Assembly (NCBI GenBank): GCA_049334165.1
Contig: JBEGHD010000003.1
Length of the DNA stretch: 64,000 bases
Reading direction: 5' to 3' (one strand)
From: JBEGHD01 sp049334165
Lineage (GTDB): Bacteria > Bacteroidota > Bacteroidia > Flavobacteriales_D > Sanyastnellaceae
The position numbers and the translations under genes are program-made. Positions 53,292 through 59,486 of the stretch are shown one piece after another. Each line of letters begins with the position of its first letter. Position 1 is the first letter of the stretch. The notes under the pieces were generated by a model. The model was not told where the DNA came from and ran no database searches. It saw only the letters and a program-made list of their open reading frames with translations.

Positions 53292-54170
53292 TTAAGCGTT
53301 CACGCCAAGCACTTCTGCCATTTTCTCACCGATTTTGGCCGGAGAGTCAACAACGTGAATGCCGCATTCGCGCATGATTTTCTTTTTGGCTTCTGCCGAC
53401 TCGTCTTCTCCTGAAACGATCGCACCAGCGTGACCCATGGTTCTTCCTTTTGGAGCCGTTACTCCAGCGATGAATCCAACAACCGGTTTAGTCGCGTTGT
53501 CTTTGATCCACTGTGCGGCCTTCACCTCGAGGTCTCCACCGATCTCACCGATCATCACAATTCCTTCTGTGTCGTCATCTTCCATGAAAAGCTTGATGGC
53601 TTCGAGAGTTGTAGTCCCAATGATTGGGTCACCGCCAATTCCGATGGCAGTAGACTGGCCCATTCCGGCTTTGGTGATTTGATCAACAGCTTCGTAAGTC
53701 AGCGTTCCCGACTTCGATACAATTCCGATTTTTCCAGGTTCGAAGATGAAGCCCGGCATAATACCAATTTTAGCTTCTCCGGCAGTGATGATACCCGGGC
53801 AGTTTGGCCCGATCAACGTGCAGTCCTTGTCGCTGATGTATTCTTTCACCTTCACCATGTCGAGCACCGGAATGCCTTCGGTGATAGTAACGATCACTTT
53901 GATTCCAGCCTCAGCTGCTTCCATAATTGCATCGGCAGCAAATGCCGGTGGCACGAAAATTATCGACACGTCAGCTTCGGTTTCTTTTACCGCATCAGCT
54001 ACTGTGTTGAACACTGGCTTGTCGAGGTGAGTTTGTCCACCTTTTCCGGGAGTAACTCCACCAACCACATTGGTACCGTATTCTATCATTTGACCGGCAT
54101 GGAAAGTTCCTTCACTACCGGTAAAACCCTGTACTATTACTTTTGAATCTTTGTTGACTAAAACGCTCAT
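53292..54170 (-). CDS. sucD: Succinyl-CoA synthetase, alpha subunit
   Basis: A 292-residue TCA-cycle enzyme subunit that binds CoA and carries the phospho-His. Motifs: QGFTGSEGTFHAGQMIEYGT for the N-terminal CoA-binding fold, GPNCPGIITAGEAKIGIMP, the KSGTLTYEAVDQ loop, GGDPIIGTT, and GHAGAIVSG with the active-site His. It pairs with SucC elsewhere in the genome. It has the best promoter in the window. Confidence 0.97.
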   Translation of the reverse strand: MSVLVNKDSKVIVQGFTGSEGTFHAGQMIEYGTNVVGGVTPGKGGQTHLDKPVFNTVADAVKETEADVSIIFVPPAFAADAIMEAAEAGIKVIVTITEGIPVLDMVKVKEYISDKDCTLIGPNCPGIITAGEAKIGIMPGFIFEPGKIGIVSKSGTLTYEAVDQITKAGMGQSTAIGIGGDPIIGTTTLEAIKLFMEDDDTEGIVMIGEIGGDLEVKAAQWIKDNATKPVVGFIAGVTAPKGRTMGHAGAIVSGEDESAEAKKKIMRECGIHVVDSPAKIGEKMAEVLGVNA

Positions 54171-54207
54171 GGTTTCTATGCTATTATTGTCATGTTTTTT
54201 GGCCCGC

Positions 54208-54238
54208 CAAAGTTAGGTTTTTAAATTGTGGATGCAAA
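54208..54238 (-). promoter_or_regulatory. Consensus promoter of sucD (TTTG-N19-TAACTTTG)
   Basis: On the minus strand TTTG (54235-54238), a 19-nt spacer and TAACTTTG (54208-54215) match the Bacteroidetes housekeeping promoter perfectly. The leader to the ATG is about 30 nt. Confidence 0.8.
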
Positions 54239-54315
54239 TAATTTGGCCGACTTGCGAAGCAGACTGAAGTGCCTCCAACAAAGCTCGCAAGGCTGAGGAC
54301 TTTTACTTGGACTCT

Positions 54316-54493
54316 CCTGCTGTTTAATAGCAATCGGCAAATTCCAAATCGCAAGCTCCAAATGCCAAGTCCCGCTCTGAAATTCCAAAATTCAAATCCC
54401 AAAACCCAAACGGGCTCCCCAACTCCTCAATTCCCAATTCGCAATTCTTCATTCGTAATTCGTAATTCATAATTGATCATTCGTAATTCTTAA
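54316..54493. repeat. Degenerate AATTCCAAA and TTCGTAA word repeats
   Basis: The gap between sucD and mnmE (54171-54530) holds runs of AAATTCCAAA-, CAAATCCCAAA- and CCAAATGCCAA-like words (54337-54405), then CAATTCCCAATTCGCAATTC and CATTCGTAATTCGTAATTC (54429-54470) with another TTCGTAATTCTTAAC to 54493. The second class matches the words at 571-628 and 1200-1232. Confidence 0.65.
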
Positions 54494-54517
54494 CTAACGC
54501 TCTCCTTTTGGAATCAC

Positions 54518-54525
54518 TAATTTTG
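54518..54525 (+). promoter_or_regulatory. -7 element for mnmE
   Basis: TAATTTTG is a full match to TAnnTTTG, five bases before the mnmE ATG. It implies a leaderless transcript. No clear -33 element is found. Confidence 0.45.
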
Positions 54526-54530
54526 CGGAC

Positions 54531-55919
54531 ATGAATTTCGCCAAACAGGACGACACCATCTGCGCTCTTTCTACTGCTTCGGGAGTAGCAGCCATCGGAG
54601 TGATTCGCATTTCCGGAAAGGAAACTTTTCCGATCACCGAAAAGCTGTTTTCTAAAAAGCTATCGGACAAAAAGAGCCACACCGTTCATTTTGGTGTGAT
54701 CAAAAAAGAAGACCGCGTAGTCGATGAAGTGGTGATTACCATTTTTAAAGGTCCGAACTCCTTCACCGGAGAAGACACAGTGGAAATTTCTTGTCACGGT
54801 TCGCCCTACATCGAAGAGCAGATCTTGCAGGCCTGCCTCGACACCGGTTGTCGAATGGCCGAGCCGGGTGAATTTACCATGCGCGGATTCATGAATGGCA
54901 AGATGGACCTCAGTCAGGCCGAAGCTGTTGCCGACCTCATCTCCTCCTCTAGCAAAGCTTCTCACCAACTGGCGATGCATCAGATGCGCGGTGGTTTTTC
55001 GAAAGACATTTCCGAACTGCGTGAAAAGCTGATCCACTTTGCCTCCATGATTGAGCTGGAGCTCGATTTTTCTGAAGAAGACGTGGAGTTTGCCGATCGC
55101 GGTGACCTCAAGGAATTGGTTGATGAAATCCGGAAAGTACTTCGCAAACTCGTGGATTCTTTTGCCACTGGTAACGTGTTGAAAAACGGAGTCCCAGTGA
55201 CCATTGCAGGAGCTCCCAACATGGGAAAAAGTACCTTGCTCAACGCACTGCTGAACGACAATCGCGCAATCGTTTCTGAAATTGCAGGAACTACCAGAGA
55301 TGTGATCGAGGATGAAATCTCAATTGGCGGAGTTGGCTTCCGCTTTATCGACACGGCCGGAATTCGCGAAACAGCCGACACCATCGAGACGATGGGAATT
55401 GAAAAGACTTTCGAAAAGGCCAACCAGGCCAGCATCGTGGTTTACATGGTGGATGCTGTGGACAGCACCCGCGATGAAATCCTCGAAGTGATTGAGCAGT
55501 TCAAAGAAAAGATCACCGACAAGGACAAAAAGCTGGTAATCGTGGCCAACAAAATCGACAAAGCCGAAAATGGCAGCGATGTGAAGACGAAGTTTGCGGG
55601 AATTGAAAACGTGATTTTCATGTCGGCACTCACCCGCGACAACCTGAGTGCACTTGAAGAAAAGCTCCTGGAAACCGTAAACACAGGAGTGCTCAACCGC
55701 GAAGAATCCATCGTCACCAACGCCCGTCACTACGAAGCTCTGAGCAAAGCCCTCAACTCACTGGACGATGTCCGCACCGGCCTCGACAACAACATCACAG
55801 GCGACTTCCTCGCCATCGACATCCGCAAGTCGCTCCACCACCTCGGAGAAATCACCGGAGAGATTACTACGGATGATCTGCTTGGGAATATTTTTTCGAA
55901 GTTTTGTATCGGAAAGTAA
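54531..55919 (+). CDS. mnmE: tRNA uridine-5-carboxymethylaminomethyl modification GTPase MnmE
   Basis: A 462-residue GTPase that works with MnmG to modify the wobble uridine of certain tRNAs. Domain order: N-terminal tetrahydrofolate-binding part (FNxxDTICALST-like opening, then GEDTVEISCHGSPYI and RMAEPGEFTMRGFMNGKMDL), helical domain, the inserted G domain with GAPNMGKSTLLN (P-loop), DTAGIRET and NKID, and the C-terminal CIGK with the essential Cys. The final codons TTTTGTATCGGAAAGTAA are the likely integration site of the element that starts immediately after. Confidence 0.97.
   Translation: MNFAKQDDTICALSTASGVAAIGVIRISGKETFPITEKLFSKKLSDKKSHTVHFGVIKKEDRVVDEVVITIFKGPNSFTGEDTVEISCHGSPYIEEQILQACLDTGCRMAEPGEFTMRGFMNGKMDLSQAEAVADLISSSSKASHQLAMHQMRGGFSKDISELREKLIHFASMIELELDFSEEDVEFADRGDLKELVDEIRKVLRKLVDSFATGNVLKNGVPVTIAGAPNMGKSTLLNALLNDNRAIVSEIAGTTRDVIEDEISIGGVGFRFIDTAGIRETADTIETMGIEKTFEKANQASIVVYMVDAVDSTRDEILEVIEQFKEKITDKDKKLVIVANKIDKAENGSDVKTKFAGIENVIFMSALTRDNLSALEEKLLETVNTGVLNREESIVTNARHYEALSKALNSLDDVRTGLDNNITGDFLAIDIRKSLHHLGEITGEITTDDLLGNIFSKFCIGK
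55902..55919 (+). other. Candidate left attachment site (attL) at the mnmE 3' end
   Basis: The last 18 bp of mnmE (TTTTGTATCGGAAAGTAA) mark the boundary between core genes and a tyrosine-integrase element. SGI1-family islands integrate at the equivalent 3' end of trmE/mnmE in other phyla, and the sequence is similar there because it encodes the conserved CIGK. A second copy (attR) should lie beyond the right edge; none is seen within this window. Confidence 0.5.
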
Positions 55920-56090
55920 TTACTTTTCTTTTGTTTGTTATACCCTTGCTATTACTGGGTTTCAACGATATTTCACTTCTTATTTTTGTTGCCCAACCCC
56001 TCTTTTTTGCTTATATTTGATGTACAGTTGTTGCCCATCATTGTTGCCTTTGTTTCTGGGCAACAGATTTTAAGGGGGTAGAGAAATCTT

Positions 56091-56150
56091 GCTACATAGA
56101 GCAACAAGTAGCTACTCCAGGCAACAGCCAGCGACATCAAGCAACATGAG
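56091..56150 (+). promoter_or_regulatory. Six-unit, 10-bp-phased GCNAC array
   Basis: Consecutive decamers start at 56091, 56101, 56111, 56121, 56131 and 56141: GCTACATAGA, GCAACAAGTA, GCTACTCCAG, GCAACAGCCA, GCGACATCAA and GCAACATGAG. GCNAC thus recurs at exact 10-bp steps on one DNA face, and the last unit contains the start codon of the next gene. More GCAAC copies lie upstream in both orientations: GTTGCC at 55988, 56030 and 56043, and GGGCAAC at 56058. It is likely a binding array for an element-encoded protein (integrase arm or Xis/repressor sites). Confidence 0.7.
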
Positions 56151-56493
56151 CAGTAATATCCGAATAGAGAAAACTTGCCACCACTGCGGTGAGACCTTTG
56201 TTGCCAAAACAACGGTTACAAAGTTCTGCTCTGACCGCTGCGCGAAGATGAACTACAAGAAGCGCAAGCGCGAAGAAAAGCTGCAAAGTGCCATTGAGCG
56301 GGAGCAACACAAAGCCCCCGTTACCGGTATCGTTTCCAACAAGGATTTTCTGAGCGTAAAAGATGTTTGTGTGCTATTAGGTGCCAGCCGCTGGACCATC
56401 TACCGGATGATCGGAAACGGCCAGTTGAAAGCAGCCAAAATCGGCAGGCGCACCATCATTTCAAGAGAAGCCATCAACCAATTGTTTAAATAA
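56146..56493 (+). CDS. Zinc-finger plus helix-turn-helix excisionase-like protein
   Basis: A 115-residue protein. The N-terminal treble-clef/zinc ribbon is CHHCGETFVAKTTVTKFCSDRC (four Cys, CxxC...CxxxC spacing; the last piece is FCSDRC), followed by a Lys/Arg-rich linker. The C-terminal HTH_17/MerR-like domain is LSVKDVCVLLGASRWTIYRMI then GQLKAAKIGRRTII and ends at residue 115. It begins inside the 10-bp-phased array, and ends 6 bp before the integrase, so it likely acts as recombination directionality factor or autoregulator. A longer open frame back to 56089 runs through the array and is not used. Confidence 0.82.
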   Translation: MSSNIRIEKTCHHCGETFVAKTTVTKFCSDRCAKMNYKKRKREEKLQSAIEREQHKAPVTGIVSNKDFLSVKDVCVLLGASRWTIYRMIGNGQLKAAKIGRRTIISREAINQLFK

Positions 56494-56499
56494 GCAGCC

Positions 56500-57606
56500 A
56501 TGAAAGTAACATTAAGACAACGGAAGAAAGGAGACAAAATCAGCCTTTACCTTGATTACTACCACCAAGGCAAACGCTCTTATGAATACTTGCAACTGTA
56601 CCTCCACCCTGAGCCGGAGAAAGGAAAGCTCACCAAGGAGCAGAAGAAGGAGAATAAAGACACCCTCAGCCTGGCAGAGACAATCCGGGCGAAGCGACAT
56701 TTAGAGGTGCAGAATGGTGTTTATGGAATGCAGGACAGCTCCAAACTCAAGGGAAGCTTTATCAAGTATATGGAGCACCTGATGGAGAAGCGCAAGGACA
56801 GCAAAGGCAATTACGATAATTGGGATAGCTCATTGAAACATCTGAAGAAGTTTGCCAAGCATGATGTTACTTTCTCAGAAATTGATAAGCAATGGTTGGA
56901 GGATTTCAAGGACTACTTGAAGCATGAAGCCGAAACACCGGCCAAGCGAAAGCTTTCCCAGAACTCCTGCTATTCCTACTTCAATAAGGTAAGAGCCGCT
57001 TTAAAGCAAGCTTTCAAAGATGGAATCATTGCCCGTAATCCTGCGGATCGGGTCTCAGGCTTTAAGCAAGCGGAGCCCCAGCGGGAGTTTCTTACCCTGG
57101 AAGAATTGCAAGCGGCTGCAAATACAGAATGCGAAATCCCCATTATCAAAGACGCTTTTATTTTCAGTGCGCTTACCGGCCTTCGCTGGTCTGATATTAA
57201 TAAGTTGATTTGGTCTGAGGTGCAGCACTCCGAGAAAAACGGCTGGTATATCCGTTTTCGCCAGAAGAAGACCAAAGGAGCCGAAACACTGCCTATTTCG
57301 GAGCAAGCCCGAAATATCCTTGGTGAAAAGGGTGAACCAACAGAGCGCGTGTTCAGAGGATTACAGTACAGTGCCTGGCACAACCTGAAATTGCAACAAT
57401 GGATGATGAAAGCAGGAATCTCCAAAACCATCACTTTCCATTGCGCCCGCCACACCTACGCTACTTTACAGCTTTCATTAGGCACTGATATTTACACCGT
57501 TTCAAAACTACTTGGCCACCGCGAGTTGAAAACCACTCAGATTTATGCTAAGATTATTGACGAGAAAAAGCAGGAGGCCGCCAACCGAATCAAATTAGAC
57601 CTATAG
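56500..57606 (+). CDS. Tyrosine recombinase/integrase
   Basis: A 368-residue integrase of the phage-like Bacteroidota type: N-terminal arm-binding beta region (ISLYLDYYHQGKRSYEYL), SAM-like core-binding domain (about 85-190), then the catalytic domain with Arg in LTGLRWSD, the Lys in RQKKTKG, HCARHTYAT (HxxR), GHRELKTTQIYAK with the second His and the nucleophile Tyr. It should excise and insert this element at mnmE. It is in the same transcription unit as the upstream HTH gene (6-bp gap) and the gene after it starts on the next base. Confidence 0.95.
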   Translation: MKVTLRQRKKGDKISLYLDYYHQGKRSYEYLQLYLHPEPEKGKLTKEQKKENKDTLSLAETIRAKRHLEVQNGVYGMQDSSKLKGSFIKYMEHLMEKRKDSKGNYDNWDSSLKHLKKFAKHDVTFSEIDKQWLEDFKDYLKHEAETPAKRKLSQNSCYSYFNKVRAALKQAFKDGIIARNPADRVSGFKQAEPQREFLTLEELQAAANTECEIPIIKDAFIFSALTGLRWSDINKLIWSEVQHSEKNGWYIRFRQKKTKGAETLPISEQARNILGEKGEPTERVFRGLQYSAWHNLKLQQWMMKAGISKTITFHCARHTYATLQLSLGTDIYTVSKLLGHRELKTTQIYAKIIDEKKQEAANRIKLDL

Positions 57607-58704
57607 ATGAACCTCACAATATTTAACAGCATTCTACGGGGCGACTTGCGCCCCTGGAAGAACCAGCGAACAGAGAAATATTACCGACAGGTAATGACTA
57701 AACTTTTCTTCCAGCCTCAAAACTCAATGGATGAGTTTTTCGCTGTACTCAAAAAGATCTTCAGTGAGAACCCCGATCTGTTGAAGGATGAAAAGCTTAC
57801 AGTTTATCTCCAGCTGCCACCCGGCAAGCTTGAGTTTAATATTACAGAGCCACTCATTGAAATTGACCTCCCGGAGCCATTCGACATTACCTCGCGATTT
57901 TATCACTACTTAATAAAGAACGAGACGACACGAACCACCGCCAACCTATTCAACGCAATTACCCGCGACCTGGACGACACCGACCGTCACTATTTAATTA
58001 ACTCACTTCGTTCCGGAGTAATTGACAAGCTCCGGGACTTGGCAGAAATAAAATCAGACTTACAGGACGATCAACTTTCTGCTTACGTGCTGGACGTTCT
58101 GAAATGGTCGCTCATTCGCTTACTGCTTGAAACCGACAAACTCTACCCGCAATACGTTGACCCAATACCGGCCACTGATTCAGAAATCTTTGCCGAATAT
58201 CTGAGAGAGCCAGTCCCTGAGTTTGACTACATCAAATCAACTGTAAAGGTGGATCAGCTTCGTGAACAACTGCAGGAAGTCATTAATCAGGAGGACAAAC
58301 CCAAAAAGCCAAAACCTACCCTGAGAGCCAACGATGATTTTAGCTTTGGTTACATCGGTGACCCTAAGAAGCTTGAAAATGTAATTAAGCAACTGAACCT
58401 GAAGGTTGAATTGCTAAAGGATGGCAAGACCACACCGGAAGAACTTCTGCATGTGCTAACTGCAAAATCACTGACCTCCACAGCACCAGAAATTCACCTG
58501 GACTGTGAAACCACCCAATTCCGATACATTTTAGACCGCTTGGAGCCTCACTTCACCAATTTAAAGCCATCTACAGTTGATAAGGCAGGTAACTTTTACT
58601 CCAAGAAAAACACGCGGATCAACAAACAAAACCTCTACTCCAACAAGATCGCCAACCCTAAAAATCAACCCACTATAGACGACATTCTGAAAGAACTGCA
58701 ATAA
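57607..58704 (+). CDS. Element-encoded protein of unknown function
   Basis: A 365-residue protein with no signal or membrane segment and no motif that I recognise. The N-terminal half is alpha/beta; about residue 215-240 there is a Pro/Lys linker (EDKPKKPKPTLRAND); the C-terminal half is helical and ends with a basic Asn-rich tail (FYSKKNTRINKQNLYSNK). That tail and the preceding FRYILDRLEPHFTNL recall the C-termini of RteC-like or accessory proteins of Bacteroidota elements, but that is a weak likeness. It starts on the base after the integrase stop, so it is cotranscribed with it. Confidence 0.6.
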   Translation: MNLTIFNSILRGDLRPWKNQRTEKYYRQVMTKLFFQPQNSMDEFFAVLKKIFSENPDLLKDEKLTVYLQLPPGKLEFNITEPLIEIDLPEPFDITSRFYHYLIKNETTRTTANLFNAITRDLDDTDRHYLINSLRSGVIDKLRDLAEIKSDLQDDQLSAYVLDVLKWSLIRLLLETDKLYPQYVDPIPATDSEIFAEYLREPVPEFDYIKSTVKVDQLREQLQEVINQEDKPKKPKPTLRANDDFSFGYIGDPKKLENVIKQLNLKVELLKDGKTTPEELLHVLTAKSLTSTAPEIHLDCETTQFRYILDRLEPHFTNLKPSTVDKAGNFYSKKNTRINKQNLYSNKIANPKNQPTIDDILKELQ

Positions 58705-58708
58705 AAAA

Positions 58709-58754
58709 CAGTGAGTTCAGGGAGCTAACTCAGTGAGATGTAAATATCTCACTG
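58709..58754. repeat. CAGTGAG motif set with a 9-bp inverted repeat
   Basis: CAGTGAG occurs at 58709-58715 and 58731-58737, and again inverted at 58748-58754. CAGTGAGAT (58731-58739) and ATCTCACTG (58746-58754) make a perfect 9-bp stem with a 6-nt loop. The set lies in the 171-bp gap after the unknown gene, before the two HTH genes. It could be a terminator, but without a long T-tract it is more likely an operator. Confidence 0.5.
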
Positions 58755-58875
58755 TTTACGGCCTCTCTATGCGCTCAATTTGCTCTTGATCATTCGCCTG
58801 AAACCAGTGCCTTGTTTCGGGCGAGTGAAAGGCACAAAAGAAACCCTTTTGTAAACTTTTAAAATCAAGAGTACC

Positions 58876-59181
58876 ATGAACACTCAAGATAATATCATCG
58901 AAAGACTCGACAAGATCGAGCAGTTGATTGTTGAGCAGGGAATCCTTCAAAAAGAAGTCCTCTCCTTCAACGAAGCAAGCCAATACCTGGGGCTCAGTCA
59001 GAGCCACCTTTATAAGCTCACCAGCACCAAGGCTATCCCGCATTTCTGTCCGCAGGGCAAACGCCTCTATTTCAACCGCAAGGAACTGGATGAATGGTTG
59101 CAGCGCAACCGCCAAACCTCAGCGGATGACATCGAGAAGCGAGCCGCTGACTACTTGGTAACCAAAGGACGGAGGGGTTAG
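58876..59181 (+). CDS. Helix-turn-helix (excisionase/HTH_17-like) protein, first of a pair
   Basis: A 101-residue protein: a coiled-coil N-terminus (IIERLDKIEQLIVEQGILQKEV), then the MerR/Xis-type HTH with LSFNEASQYLGLSQSHLYKLTS and KRLYFNRKELDEWL. It belongs to the small HTH proteins typical of Bacteroidota integrative elements and probably regulates replication or excision of the element. Two base pairs separate it from the next HTH gene. Confidence 0.85.
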   Translation: MNTQDNIIERLDKIEQLIVEQGILQKEVLSFNEASQYLGLSQSHLYKLTSTKAIPHFCPQGKRLYFNRKELDEWLQRNRQTSADDIEKRAADYLVTKGRRG

Positions 59182-59183
59182 CC

Positions 59184-59483
59184 ATGGAGAAGATCGAATT
59201 AAGCGACAGAGCTTTTAAAGCAATCATGGACCGCCTCAAAAACATTGAGGCGGCCCTTCACACCAAGCAGACCAATCTTAATGATGTCTTTCTCGACAAT
59301 CAGGAATTTCTGCAACTCATGTACATCAGTAAGCGCACCGCTCAGTCCTGGAGGAATGAAGGGGTCATTGCTTACTCGCAGATCGGCAACAAGATCTACT
59401 ACCGCATGAGCGACATCGTGAAAATGCTGGAAGAACACCGACAGCCTTCCAGAGCAGGTATTAACGCAACTTCAAAATCTTGA
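59184..59483 (+). CDS. Helix-turn-helix protein, second of a pair
   Basis: A 99-residue protein with an N-terminal helix (AFKAIMDRLKNIEAAL), then an HTH: LQLMYISKRTAQSWRNEGVIAYSQIGNKIYYRMSDIVKML has the QSWR recognition helix and a following beta wing. Like the previous gene it is a Bacteroidota mobile-element HTH protein. It ends 3 bp before the replication protein, so all three are probably one operon. Confidence 0.82.
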   Translation: MEKIELSDRAFKAIMDRLKNIEAALHTKQTNLNDVFLDNQEFLQLMYISKRTAQSWRNEGVIAYSQIGNKIYYRMSDIVKMLEEHRQPSRAGINATSKS

Positions 59484-59486
59484 GAC

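Noticed and set aside
53430..54146. A 238-codon plus-strand frame antisense to sucD
   Set aside because: sucD is certain; long antisense frames arise from its codon bias.
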